Positions 1 through 10,275 of a stretch of DNA of 64,000 nt are shown in pieces. The stretch is taken from NCBI GenBank assembly GCA_014529385.2, contig CM043952.1:158499557-158563556 (forward strand), given 5' to 3'. The notes beneath the pieces are model-generated. The model was not told the origin of the DNA. It did not search any database and was given only the letters and a program-made list of their open reading frames with translations. Source of the DNA: Adiantum capillus-veneris. Its lineage: Eukaryota; Streptophyta; Polypodiopsida; Polypodiales; Pteridaceae. Both the position numbers and the translations under genes were made by a program. Every line of letters starts with the position of its first letter. Positions within the stretch are counted from its first letter, which is position 1.

Positions 1-137
1 ACTCTGCAAGCTTTTCCTTGCAGGACTTAGGGTTCCGCCTGCTTACTTCTCTCTTGGCTTGTCATGGCTTCTTTCCGTATCTTCCCAGAGTCGTCCTCCT
101 TCACAGAGAAAGAGAAGAGACCATGCTCTGATACCAC
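1..137 (-). mobile_element. Leader of LTR element LTR-X, cut by the window edge
   Basis: This is the internal sequence just inside the 5' LTR of a minus-strand retrotransposon whose body continues beyond the left edge. Read on the minus strand, the LTR ends in TGTGACA, one base follows, and then an initiator-tRNA-Met primer site. A short open stretch after it could be the untranslated leader or the start of gag, but too little is visible to assign a product. Confidence 0.7.
125..136 (-). promoter_or_regulatory. Primer binding site of LTR-X (tRNA-iMet)
   Basis: The minus strand reads TGGTATCAGAGC, an exact match to the commonest plant retrotransposon primer site, complementary to the 3' end of initiator tRNA-Met. 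It lies one base inside the LTR end. It fixes the element's orientation as minus and identifies the LTR to its right as the 5' LTR. Confidence 0.9.
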
Positions 138-2039
138 TGTCACAAACGGGAGCGCATAACAATATAAAATATACTCGGATAAATAGAATTTATCACTTAA
201 TACTGAAGCCAAAGGATATAGAGAGAAATAAATAGAGAGAGAGAGAGAAGATCGACACAGTACTGGGGACCAGAAGATGGGCTGGTCCCCCCCCGTAATA
301 GTATCTTTATTACTGAGGAGAAGTCTATACAAGCACTTGAACCGAACGTATTACCACGTTCGTTCTAGAATAAGACTTGATGGTTCCCGAAAGCCTTAGC
401 TTCCGATTCCTAGGGCAAAACCCTATTCCAAGGAACTTCCGTTCCTTATTCCAATTCCTCGAGAATCAAGGTTCTCGCCTCTGGATCTCACCTTCCAGAC
501 TCAGGGCATGGCATCCCTGCAACTCTTTTCCAATTCTCTTTCCAGAGTCCTCTTCCCGCAGAACAACTCTGCTTTCCCGGACACGAAGTCCTTACTTGGG
601 AATCCCAACTTCCGGATCACAACTTGAGAGACTACCTCTCTCCGATCCGTGGATCTACTTCCCAAACTCGGGTACGAAACCCTTGGGCTGATCTGGCTCT
701 AGTTCCTCAGAGCGCTTTTCTCCTGCAGAGGCTCATACCTTCCTCTGCTCCTACTCTCTCACTCAGAGGAAGTACACCTACAAACAAATACTCAGAGTTC
801 ATAACATGAAAATCGTTACCTTCAAAGTCTCGACGCTCGAAACGCAACTCCGTTCTCGAAAAGCAATTCCCCGGAAGAGATCTCTCCATAGAAAATCCTC
901 TCTTCCAATCCTACACACAAAAGAGGTGTGTTCTCGGGTTCCTTCTCGTAAATCAGCCCCGTCTACGATGTTTATGGGCTGAAAACAGAGAAAAACAGCA
1001 ACTTGTCGCGATGGAAACACGCTTCGTAGGCACTTCTTCGCGAGGGAACTCGTGCACTGGGTCTTGGCGACATCTGGTACACTTGGGGCAGCCATGGGCA
1101 TCACCGGCAACGTCTTCTTTACGGCTGAAATCTGCAGCAGCATCTCCTCCTTACAAAGATTGGTCCTCCCCTCTGAGTGAGGGCATGTGATGCTTTTATA
1201 GCTCCTAGCCACGGGCAAGAATAGCTGCTTGCGTAGAGATAGCGACCAGGTTTTTTTTTTTCTTTTTTTTTTTCTGTTTTGCCAGAAAAAGAGAGAGAGA
1301 ACGCTGGCTGATCTATTGCCTTATTTATCAGATGGCTGCCCACTTATTAAGTGGGCGGCCGACGTATTTTAAAAATAGTCTGAACCTGCCCAAAAACTCA
1401 ATAAAACCTTATAAGTTTGAAACAATGCTTTCACAGCACTTCCTAGGCGTCCCTGGATGCAATCACACGCACAATTGCAATGCAGACATAGACTTCCTCG
1501 CGGGAAAGCATCTGCTTTCCCGAAAAGCAATCCCGCTTTCTCAGAAAGCATCTGTTTTTCCTCAAAGTTTCCTCTGAACCCATCTTCATTCAAGTGCTTG
1601 CCTTTCCTTGTGCACAATTCTAACACAGTTCGGAATTTCCTCTCAACTATGGATATTCCCTTTCCGATGCACCCGTCACCCACCTTGTGACGCGTCAGGA
1701 ATACCCATCACCTAGTCACTTACTACTAAACTTACGGTACAATCTCCTTCGCGATGCTCTATGTCACCCATCCTATGACGCATCAGAGATGTACGTTCTC
1801 GAATGGTCGGATACTTCTTCCCGATGCTCCCTGTCACCCATCGGATGTGACGCATCAGAAGTACCCGTTCCTAGTGACCTTACAAATATTCCCATTCACA
1901 ATGCTCCCGTCATTACTTTGAACGACGCACTAGGAATACTCTGTACTCGGATGTCTCCAGTGAGAAAAACCCTCTCACTTATAAATTCAATAATTCATTT
2001 AGAATTATTTTCTTGTCAAATAAAGCCAATTTAGCAACA
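138..2039 (-). repeat. 5' LTR of LTR-X, about 1.9 kb
   Basis: On the plus strand it starts TGTCACAAAC after the primer site and ends TTTAGCAACA where HD-1 gag coding sequence resumes, giving TG...CA ends. Its transcription-end part, 138 to about 420 read on the minus strand, carries AATAAAGAT and a hairpin-like GGACCAGCCCATCTTCTGGTCC segment. Both recur at 24600-24786 in a shorter relative. At 1902 bp it is far longer than that 659-bp relative, mostly through extra U3 sequence that includes degenerate tandem repeats. The short ORFs in it have no recognisable product. The second LTR would lie left of the window, so the target duplication cannot be checked. Confidence 0.65.
1649..1940. repeat. 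Degenerate tandem repeats in the LTR-X U3
   Basis: About four diverged units of 72 to 85 bases start near 1651, 1736, 1808 and 1885. Each carries a core like TTCCCGATGCTCC-TGTCACCCAT followed by GTGACGCATCAGGAATACC. The units are too diverged and too few to be a satellite. Tandem U3 units are common in LTRs and can act as enhancer repeats, but that role is inference here. Confidence 0.6.
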
Positions 2040-2526
2040 GCTAGCCTTACACCTAGAGGCAGCCTACGATTTCACGCCCCTCTCTTTTAGTTGGGCTGAT
2101 TTCCAAGACAAGCTCAAGGCGTGGTTTATGCCACCTCTGTACCTTGCACGATTGAAGGACGATTGAAGAGCTCTCAAGCAAAACGGTACACCAGTTATGT
2201 CTTTCTCTAATCGTGTTTTGCAGCTCGGCACTCAATTACGCAAATCGGATGCGAAGCGCAAGGAGGCATTTCTTTACGGATTGGACGAGTATATCAAGTA
2301 TGATGTCGAAATACTCGATCCAATCGATCTCAACAAAGCGGTAGCAATTGCTCTCGCCCACGAGATGAAGCACAACAAAGGAAAGCCTAAGGAGAACAAG
2401 ACTTTCACAAGTACCTCGCAGACTTCTCAGAACCCTCAGAACGGTAAGAACGGTAAGAATGGCAAGAATGATAACTCTTCTAAGCAATCTACCAACAGTA
2501 TCTCATCAAAAAATTCTTCCAATTGA
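2040..2526 (+). pseudogene. gag: Gag (capsid part) of HD-1, truncated
   Basis: The frame opens at the LTR-X junction and shows the retrotransposon Gag pattern: a WADFQDKLKAWF motif, a MPPLY segment, then NRVLQLGTQLRK and an FLYGLDEYIK capsid-like stretch. A lysine- and asparagine-rich tail with a short GKNGKNGKN repeat follows. A TGA at 2164-2166 stands where Gag families usually have Trp (DDW then RALKQ), consistent with TGG to TGA. The frame ends at 2524-2526, and the zinc-knuckle part lies in another frame, so a frameshift separates them. Gag would form the particle that packages element RNA in the cytoplasm. The N-terminus is absent. Confidence 0.7.
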
Positions 2527-3215
2527 ACCTAAGGGTAAGGCTAACACAATTTCTAAACCTAAGCTTACTACAAATGAAAAGTTAGCACAAGGAATTGTAG
2601 GAGGATACATCACTTCGGAAGAACAAAGCACGTATTCTAAGGAAGGTCGTTGTTTTCATTGTCACATTAAGGGTCACATAAAAGAATATGTCCTAAGCTT
2701 GAATCGAATGAATCTAAAGAACTCATAGCACCCACTACATCTATCAATGCAATGAATGACAACACGATTGTGCCCAAAGTTTCTCAGGACCCTCCCATTG
2801 ATGATTCTCTCATTAAATGTTATGGTCGTACGTCGGGGCACCGTTTTGTCATATTGTTTCACCCAGGTAGTATGCATGATGTGATCAGTTCCTCTGTTGT
2901 TGAGAAAGCCCGCCTCGAGATTAGTCCGAGATCTCCTTCGAGGTCTCTGGCTTTCGTCCCGGTATGGACGCTCTCATCACAGAGGAATGCCTTGATGTGT
3001 TGTTTGCAATTCAACAGACTGCCTTCACTAGAAGATTTGTTGTTTCTCCTCTCTCAGGATGTGATATGATTTTGGGCATTCGATGGTTTCGTGAGACTAA
3101 CGCTCTCATTGATTTTGAGGCTAACACTTTAACTCTCAATGCCAAAAGTGATTTTCCTACTGTCTTTCATGGAATGGACATTGCTCCTTCTCCATCTCTC
3201 ATTGCTAATATGTAG
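2527..3215 (+). pseudogene. Zinc knuckle and aspartic protease of HD-1, frameshifted
   Basis: Near 2645-2690 the sequence encodes CFHCHIKGHIKEYV, a CCHC zinc knuckle whose last Cys is replaced by Val. After a frame change, 2752-3215 in two frames encodes a retropepsin-like domain. ILFHPGS stands at the active-site position, where Asp-Thr/Ser-Gly is usual, then DVISSSVVEKA. The C-terminal hydrophobic-Gly motif MILGIRWF is near 3068. The catalytic Asp is replaced by His, so this copy should be inactive. The frame ends in TAG at 3213-3215, after which the His/Asp module continues. Such a protease normally cuts the Gag-Pol precursor. Confidence 0.65.
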
Positions 3216-4357
3216 GACAAGGTTGAAAGGATTCGGGATAAGGAGATTCTCTCAGTCTCTCTTTCTCCACAACATGACACACAGGATTTGCATGATTATG
3301 AGAAGCATGATGATTTGAAGGATACTGATTTGCCTGATGATTTGGATGACAAAGATAAGCATGATGATTTGCATGATCAAGATGTGATTTCTCACAAGCA
3401 TGATTAGATGCATGAAGAAGATGTGATTGTTCACCAGGATAATGTGTTAGTTGATGCTTTTTCTAGCGAAGCTAACCTCGTTGTAGATTCGATCAATCAC
3501 CAAGAACCGATCTTGGCTTTCAAGTCGAGGTCCACAGATCCCCCACAAGAAGATTCGATAGATCCCGAAGAAGCGATCTTGGCTCTCGAGCCTTGGTCCA
3601 AGGAACCATCACAGGAAGTATTGTGTGTTCGCATGATTGATACGCACGCATTGTTCCAGTCTTTCATTCGTGACGGTTTCCTGTATTTTAGTCAGCATCG
3701 TTATGTGATCCCTTTTTCTAGGCATGACATATTGTATGTTGAGCACGTCTCTCTTATGGATGAGCACGAATGTATGCAGATCGTTCATGAAAAGTTGAAA
3801 AGTTTTTATGTCAGGAAGTCACATTCCATGTCTCTTCCTTGGCATGACAGTTTTCGAAAGAGCACATGATAGTATGAGCACCAAGCATAGGCATTTCCAT
3901 TGTGATTTGCCACCGTTGATTGATTTTGATCAAACAGAAAAGATTCGATCGCATTGTTTACATGTGTTTGATGAACGGGTTGTCACTCCGTCTCTATGTT
4001 CATCTACATTGCATACACAGTCTTTAGAGAAGACAAGTTTTTTTTCCTTCACTTTACATGGAATGGGTATGTTCACGATTTTGTGTTGGAGATGGTTACA
4101 AGAATTTTCAGCCATGGAGATTCTTGAAGACGGAAGAAGCAGGACTAGACGAAGTTGAAGCAAGAAAGGAGATTCAGAAGACTTTGTGTCGCTTTCAGCG
4201 CGGCCCAAAGAAGCAAGCGTTGCAGACCTTTATGAAGTTCAAGTACCGCTCGACCCACAGAGAAGAGTGGGCCGGCGAAGAGTCCCTTCTAGGATTCTGG
4301 ATGCTGTTGGCGATCTCCCTCGACGCCATACAGTTAGGTACCAGTACCTCACTTTGA
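3216..4357 (+). pseudogene. His/Asp-rich module with conserved C-terminal domain (HD-1 copy)
   Basis: No known function recognised. From 3216 the frame encodes repeated His/Asp units of the type KHDDLHDQD, then an acidic linker with two EPxSKEPxQE-like repeats, then about 230 residues with RHDILYVEHVSLMDEHECM, SHSMSLPWHDSF, LQEFSAMEILE, GPKKQALQTFMKFKY and EEWAGEESL. The same order of segments occurs on the minus strand at 20319-21500 in HD-2, which shows the module was maintained as protein coding. This copy is broken by the TAG at 3213, another at about 3405, and frameshifts near 3850 and 4130. The stop at 4355-4357 overlaps the polypurine tract, so the module is the last coding part of the element. 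It takes the place normally held by reverse transcriptase and integrase, which it does not resemble. Confidence 0.7.
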
Positions 4358-4368
4358 AAAGGAGGGGA
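4356..4368 (+). promoter_or_regulatory. Polypurine tract of HD-1
   Basis: GAAAAGGAGGGGA lies directly against the TG of the 3' LTR, as expected for the plus-strand DNA primer of an LTR retrotransposon. The same tract is found in HD-2, reverse-complemented, at 20308-20320. Confidence 0.85.
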
Positions 4369-5603
4369 TGTCACGTGACACATCCCAACCCTATGTGTCC
4401 GTGGACAAGCTACACCACAGCAGGGTTCAGTCAGTCCAGTTAAGTCTAGATTAGCAGTGATCTGGCACTTTTGTGAGTCTATTCGTAGACCGTGCATGCC
4501 CAATCACTTAGCATAGATGCATATCCTCCGGTTACACACAGCATGATCATCACTATTCCCTTCAGAGTCCATCAGATTCAATCAGGGAAATTTTCCAATG
4601 CATTTAGCCTATTTTCCTATTTTTGGTTATTTTCACTTATTATTTTTAAGTGACTTTCCAACAAAAGTAGGTAGGGCAATTTTGCTAAGTTAATATATAA
4701 GCAAACCCAAGTTAGCACTTGCAGGCAGAAGAGGCAGCAGGAGCTTCCCGCTCAACAGGCAACTTCTCAGCAGAACCCCCCCCCCCCCCCCCCCCCCCAG
4801 CACCCCCAACGTTTTTGGACCTCCATCTTCGCAGGCATCTTCAAGCATTAGCATCGCCATCCTCCCACTTCCCTTGGCGTTTCCCCCCTACAGCAAGTCA
4901 TCGCCAACAGTGACCTTCTCTGGCGTTTTTCCCACGACCAACACAGCCCCATCATTAGCGTTTTTGGGATTGTTAAGCATCTGCAAATTCAGCGTTTAAT
5001 TCACCAAACCAAACACAGCTTGGCAGGGATTTACTAACGCTAGTATTGCTGCCATTTTTAGCATGGAAAAACACCTGCTGTTCCAGCGTTTTCCAGCCTA
5101 GGACATTGACCTAAAACGCAGCCTGACAAGTGCAGATCTTCAGCGTTTTCATCATCAGCATGACCCCGAATAAACCAGTCATTTTCAGCTATGAAAACAA
5201 CAGGAAAACAGTCATTTTCAGCCACCAAGACAACCCCGAATTCAGCGATTAGAAGATCCCAGATTTCAGCCATCAAGTCATCGTCGTCATCGGCATAGTC
5301 CCATTGCATCAGTCCATTGCATGTGCATTGTACACCTTTGTGCAATCAAAGTAGACCACTCTCGCCGACGAGAGTGGGGCCTTCGGAGGAGGGTTTTACA
5401 ACCTCTCGGGTGTCGTATCTCTTCTCTCTCTTTTTCTCAATCTCATTCACTTGCACGCACAATATCCACTCACTTTGTTCGTGATCATAGCACTCTCCAT
5501 AAGACAGAAGGCTCTCTCCTTCCCTAAGAATTAAAAGGAACCTTGAGCAAATAAAGATCACTAATCCTGAGAAAATACAACATTCATTCCGCTGCACCTT
5601 ACA
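4369..5603 (+). repeat. 3' LTR of HD-1 (1235 bp)
   Basis: It begins TGTCACGTGACA, a perfect 12-bp palindrome containing the G-box core CACGTG, and ends CTGCACCTTACA. The reverse complement of 22347-23540 aligns along its whole length. A TATA-like ATATATAAGC lies near 4690 and AATAAAGATC near 5551. From about 4807 to 5155 it holds roughly nine copies of AGCGTTTT/AACGCT. A run of 23 C residues is at 4776-4798. The small frames inside are not supported as genes. Confidence 0.85.
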
Positions 5604-6547
5604 CCTCACATGACAAGTTTGTTTTGGAGAGGATTGTTTGAGAACATGGGCACCACCTCAAGTTCTCGTCTTCGTTTCATCCACAAATTGATGGACAGTT
5701 AGAAGAGGCTAATTCTATTGTCTTGGATCTGCTGAAGTGTTGTGTCTGATAATAAGGACGAGTAGGAACAGTATTTGCCTATGCTTGAGTATGCATACAA
5801 CAATACGGTGCATTCGTCCACAGGCAAGGCACCTTTTGAGATTGTTGAAGGTGGCAAAAAGGTTCCTCCCATTTTCCATACAAAGGACAAGATCTTTGAG
5901 GTAGATCGATATGTTGAGAGCATGGATGAAATGTATAAGAAAATCAAAGTTGCCTTGGAGAAGACTCCAGCAAAGCAGAAAAGGGCTGCTGATCGTCACC
6001 GTCGTTATTGTTTTCACCTGGTGATATACTTTTACTGTTTGAAAAGGCAAGGTTAAAGAAAATGAGGGGTAAGGAACGCTAGTTTCCTAAGCTCAGCATG
6101 CGTTACTATGGGCCTTTTCAAGTGCTTGATAAGATCAGTGATGTTACTTATAGGCTGAAATTGCCTGACAATTGGAAGATTCATATTGCATTTCACGTGA
6201 GCCATTTGAGACCCTTCGTGGGTGATGTGCTAGAAGATATGCCACAGGAAGATCAGCCAGAAGTCGATGAACTTGATGAGATCTTAATCGCAAAGCAGAT
6301 TTTGGCACATAAAGAAAGAAAAGTTAAGCGACACATTGCAAGACGTTATTTGGTGAAGTTCAAGAACTATCCACCTATGAATGTAAAGTGGATGGAAGAG
6401 CATGAATTGTCAGACTCACCAATTGTATTGCAGCTTTACCTTGAGGCCTTTGGATTACAGCCTACATATGTCCCAACCCAACACGTTCAAAGGAGGGGTA
6501 ATGATGGAGCTAGCAAATCAAATGTACATGCGGATTCAGTGCAATAG
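5604..6547 (+). pseudogene. pol: Integrase C-terminal half with chromodomain (GYP-A)
   Basis: It encodes the end of a gypsy integrase: SSSFHPQIDGQLEEANSIV, containing the catalytic Glu region, then YAYNNTVHSSTGKAPFEIVE, a basic RAADRHRR segment, the MRYYGPFQVL GPY-like motif, KLPDNWKIHIAFHVSHLRPF, and a C-terminal chromodomain with RRYLVKFKNYPPMNVKWMEE. A chromodomain of this kind binds modified histone tails and steers chromovirus insertion. Stops at about 5638, 5699-5701 and near 5747 and a frameshift around 6015 break it. The chromodomain frame 6098-6547 is intact to its own stop. The catalytic Asp residues lie left of the HD-1 insertion and are missing. Confidence 0.8.
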
Positions 6548-6752
6548 AAGTGTGCATCACTCTTTAAATGTTAAAGGTATAATGTTCACTTCTATAATAG
6601 ATAGAAACGACAAAAGTATGAAGGTCTCATTAAGTCTTTGTATCTATGTGTTATGACCTTTCTTGCGGGTACATGCAATGATAAAAGGGTGCTAACAACA
6701 CAAGATCATCAATGGCATGTATATATGGCATGCAATCAAGGACATTTGCGAT

Positions 6753-6767
6753 TTCAAGAGGGGGGTA
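6753..6767 (+). promoter_or_regulatory. Polypurine tract of GYP-A
   Basis: TTCAAGAGGGGGGTA precedes the LTR start TGTCACGAGGACG. About 200 bases of untranslated sequence separate it from the integrase stop. GYP-M carries an equivalent CAAGAGGGGGG tract on the minus strand (27347-27360). Confidence 0.8.
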
Positions 6768-7894
6768 TGTCACGAGGACGTCGCAACTGCTAACCTTAGC
6801 TGTTGGTTTCTTTCCCTTGATTTTTGTTTAATTTTTGGGACCCCCTCTTTTTGGAGTTGCAAATGGCCGGGCACTGTATGGCCAGCCAAGAGTTTCACCC
6901 ACAGACGAGAAGGCCTTGTTGCCACGAGTTGATCAGGCCGACTGGCAATGGAATCCTAGCAATAAAAATATATCTGGGTTCTACTCAAAGTTTGAAGAGA
7001 AGATCACCCTATAACTGGGCTATATTGCATTTTTGGATGTGGCCCCAGTGGTGATAGATGGTCAAATGACCAGTGGAAGTGCCATGGAAGCCTCTCCTAA
7101 AATTTAGGAACTGCTATTTTGGGCCATGAAATTTGTTGGCGTCATTAGCTTCGGAATGACAAGAGGAACATTTTATTACTCTACCCTAAGTCAACTGAGC
7201 AACCAGTTGAGATAATTTTAGACCGGAAGGTACAAAACAGAAAACCATGCATGAGTGCCATTTGGCACATTTTTGGGCACTTTCCAGATTGAGAGGGAGA
7301 GAGCCGTTGAAATTAGGTGTGGGGCTGCATTTTCAGCCGTATGGTGGATTCTTTGGTACTGTGTGCCTCTATGTACAATGAAGTGCAAGAACTGAAGCCT
7401 TGCACAGCATCACTGCTCTCTCCCCCCCCTCCCCTCTCCGTGCAGTTATGTGATGCCCCACAAGAGGGCTTTTCATTTGACATATGTACAGTTGTGTGGT
7501 CATATGCTTTTGTGCCGAGGCAAGAGCCTCTTTGAGCAGGACGAGGAGTAGCTAACTGCTACTCCAAAAGCACACACGGGTGAGGGTAATAACCTCCACG
7601 TACAGGTGCATTTTCAGCACTGGTTATGTGTTGTTTTTGGACTGTTTTTCAGCCATATGGATGCCAGAAGCATTGGAAACAGTGCCCCATTGTTAAAGGA
7701 CAGTAATGGGGGTGTTTAGGGCTGAAAACAGGTGAAAAACAAGTGATTACAAAGAGCTGTAATTACTGTTTTTGAGCTGAAAACAGAGGGTTTATGCCAT
7801 TATAGGTATTATCTGCAAAGTTTTTATATGTTTTGAAGTTTTAAGTAAAGTTTCGGGTGAAAGCCAAAGTCTACCGCCCTATGGGCCGGTTTCA
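6768..7894 (+). repeat. 3' LTR of GYP-A
   Basis: TGTCACGAGGACG to GGGCCGGTTTCA, with TG...CA ends. It aligns with the GYP-B LTR in several blocks: the first 60 bases, the CTCCTAAAATTTAGG and GGCACATTTTTG regions, and the final GGTGAAAGCCAA-GTCTACCGCCC block. The sequence after it (7895 onward) belongs to a different, older LTR, which gives the insertion order. Confidence 0.75.
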
Positions 7895-8091
7895 CAAACT
7901 TCTTCCGCTTCTTCTTCTTTTTTTGCTTCTGCTTCTTAGGGTTTAGGCCCCTTGGCCGGGTTCTGAGGTTGGCTCCGTTCTTCAGTGGCTTGACACGTCA
8001 GCAATTTGTGACATCCCCCCTTCTTAAAAGAAAGAAATCGTCCACTCAAATTAGCTCAAAAATTTCCAAGGGTCATTCTGAGGGACATTCC
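7895..8091 (-). mobile_element. Remnant of an older minus-strand gypsy LTR with its polypurine tract
   Basis: 7895-8013 ends CAGCAATTTGTGACA and matches 24008-24128 closely (CTTCTTCCGCTTCTTCTTC, TTAGGGTTTAGGCCCCTTGGCC, TTGGCTCCGTTCTTCAGTG). On the minus strand the LTR starts TGTCACAAATTGC, preceded by a polypurine tract (complement of 8014-8030). 8031-8091 is its internal 3' sequence, interrupted by TRIM-1. GYP-A is inserted into this LTR. Confidence 0.65.
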
Positions 8092-8359
8092 TATTAAAGT
8101 TTAGGCATCTCAAGTGAACTGCCCAATGTGATCCTATTATTTAGTTTGGCTTTTAGGTATTTATTTTACATTTTTGTCAAAGTCTTGGGTAGGGCAATTT
8201 ACTAGGCTTGCTATATAAGCAACCCCTTGCCTCCATTGTATACACATTCAGTTATTCATTGCCTAGGTTGATTGGTTCAGGAGACTCTCTCTCTCTCGTT
8301 CTCTCTCTCCCGTGCTCACTCCCCTTGGTCTCTACGCTTCCGCATCGTCGACTTTGACA
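8092..8359 (+). repeat. Left LTR of TRIM-1
   Basis: It starts TATTAAAGTTTAGG, where the right copy has the expected TG, and ends CGACTTTGACA. A TATA-like GCTATATAAGC near 8208 suggests the promoter. It contains an interrupted CT-rich stretch at 8281-8308. Confidence 0.88.
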
Positions 8360-10036
8360 TTGTATCAAAGATTTGTGCTTCTTGAAGCCCTTTGCGTGGA
8401 GGAGCAGCCCAGAGAAGAGGCTTGGCGGTTGGCGGTTGGAGATGTGCCAACAGCGTTGCAAAATGCTAGCGTTTTCACCAACTTAAGCGACTACCAACTC
8501 TAGGCGTGAGCACTAAGCGTTTCAAAACGCTGTCAAGAAAAACTGTGTGGTCTACTGCTGCCTTTTGAAACACAGTCTCCATAGTGTCGCCCACAACCCT
8601 CCTCGCACTGGTGTTTTGAAACGCGGCAGTCGGCGCCCTTTCCCCACCCCCTCTTTCCCAACGTTTTAAAACGCTGCGAGGCCGCAAGCTCTAGGCGCCT
8701 CCCCTCCTTGGCTTCTTGCGTTTTGAAACGCTCCCTCTTCCCCTCTTTGGAGACAACGACAAGCCCTCCTTGGCCAATGTTTTAAAACGCTACCAGTGGC
8801 AAGCAAGATAGGTCTTGGAGATCTAGCAAGGGCAGTGTCGAGTGTCGTGAGGAGCAACTTGGAGGCAAGAGTAGATCGGACCGGCTTGGAGATTTTGCGC
8901 CTTGGGAGCAAAGCCTTACGGAGTGGGAAAACTGGGAGTTGAAGAGAGGGATTGCAGAGGGTGCGAAGCAACTTGGGAATAGTGCAGAGGAGTGGTTCGT
9001 GCGGCTTGAAAGTTACTTCCTGCTTGGTTTGTGGGGCCCATTGTAGTGCAAGAAGCCCTTTTTTTTTTGCTACTTCAAAATGGCCTCCCCTTGCTTGACC
9101 GCCCCCGACAACAACGACCAAAGACAACCAAAAGCTATGGATAACGGATCGTCAACCATCCATTTAGCGGCCCAAGCACCCGCACAGTTCTCAAGGAACC
9201 CGGAAATTTGTTTGGCTCGAGTTTAGGAAGTCAAAAGCAAATGGAGGAGTTCGCTAGAGGACAGCGGCAAAGGTCAGTTGGACACGGATGGCAGTACCAA
9301 TACTCAGTTAGCTGCCTCGGTACCCAAGAGGTACGACCACAGTTGTTATGATTGTGATTCTACGCTTTGTTTGGCTCGGGAGTTGGAAGCCAAAGGCAAA
9401 AGCAAGAATTCACGTGAAGACAAGGACAAAGGCAAGCTGGAAAGAGCTTACGGTAATAAAGATTTGGCAGAGGAGATCGACATAGCACTCGTGGCAGTGG
9501 CCACAGTGGCCTCAACGTCAGATTTCTCGTCAAATGACAGGTGTCACCACTAGCTTCAACCAGAGAGAGGCTTGTGAGTGGTAGAGAGGGGGCAATCCAT
9601 GCTCCCTATAATTAATTTGGACCCTTGTGTTGGAGTTCAAGTTACTGGTGTTTGGACGCGTAGGTTGGAGTTCAATGCGCATGCATCTTGCAAGGAACCA
9701 ATCAGACGTCTAAAACACTATGGATGGGCTAGCCAATTCATTGTTGTTGGTCGGATTATGGACAGGATGCGTTCCAACGGTTCATTATCTTGGAGTTTTA
9801 TATTTTGGACATGATGTGTTCACAGTTCACGAATGGGAATTCTTGGACGTAGTATGGTCTACAGTCCAAAGTTTCTACAAAGGCAACCAATGCTCAAGAT
9901 GGCATTACTTTCGGGTACAAAGTTGAGGAGAGCAACACCGAGGTGTATCCAGTATCCCGGCCGGTGTTGGGGTGTCCATGGTAGCTTCTTCATCGACTTG
10001 GTCTCACTATTGATCCACTATGAGCTGTAGAGAGGG
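8360..10036 (+). pseudogene. Interior of TRIM-1 with a possible gag remnant
   Basis: Mostly non-coding. At 8516-8792 six copies of a near-palindrome of the type AGCGTTTCAAAACGCT are spaced through about 280 bases. At 9278-9553 an open frame encodes CYDCDSTLCLAREL, which resembles a zinc knuckle with His and the last Cys lost, a Lys-rich stretch, and ALVAVATVASTSDF, a segment like those before copia proteases. I read it tentatively as a decayed gag end. No reverse transcriptase, integrase or protease motif is visible. Confidence 0.4.
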
Positions 10037-10219
10037 TGTTAAAGTTTAGGCATCTCAAGTGAACTGCCCAAGGTGATCCTATTATTTAGTTTGGCTTTTA
10101 GGTATTTATTTTACTTATTTGTCAAAGTCTTGGGTAGGGCAAATTACTAGGCTTGCTATATAAGCAACCCCTTGCCTCCATTGTATACACATTCAGTTAT
10201 TCATTGCCAAGGTTGATTG

Positions 10220-10275
<56 letters not shown>

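Larger units (their letters stand above)
2040..5603 (+). mobile_element. HD-1: LTR element with gag, protease and His/Asp-rich module, 5' end lost
   Basis: A plus-strand element made of a gag remnant, a zinc knuckle, an aspartic protease and a long His/Asp-rich module, then a polypurine tract and a 1.2-kb 3' LTR. No reverse transcriptase, RNase H or integrase is present between protease and LTR, so it could not have moved without help. The 5' LTR and gag start are missing because LTR-X begins at the gag break. Its right edge abuts gypsy integrase (5604), so it inserted into GYP-A. HD-2 at 19928-23540 is a second, minus-strand family member. Confidence 0.8.
5604..7894 (+). mobile_element. GYP-A: 3' part of a chromodomain gypsy element
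   Basis: The 3' remainder of a Ty3/gypsy element: integrase C-terminal half, chromodomain, 3' untranslated region, polypurine tract and 3' LTR. The 5' part is lost to the left, because HD-1 is inserted in the integrase. Its LTR (6768-7894) is the same family as the 5' LTR of GYP-B at 15102-16652. GYP-A and GYP-B are separate truncated copies, since the 3' part lies upstream of the 5' part. Confidence 0.8.

Noticed and set aside
125-136. Part of an initiator tRNA-Met gene
   Set aside because: Only the 12-base 3'-end complement is present at an LTR border, with no cloverleaf; it is a primer site.
377-1343. Several 60- to 140-codon frames on both strands
   Set aside because: They overlap one another inside a long LTR, have no recognisable motif and lack conservation in LTR-X2.
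1649-1940. Regularly spaced repeats that could suggest a CRISPR array
   Set aside because: Units are diverged along their length with no constant repeat and unique spacer, and the setting is a plant LTR.
9278-9553. A host zinc-finger gene
   Set aside because: It lies between the LTRs of TRIM-1, and the Cys motif lacks the His and last Cys; a decayed gag end is simpler.
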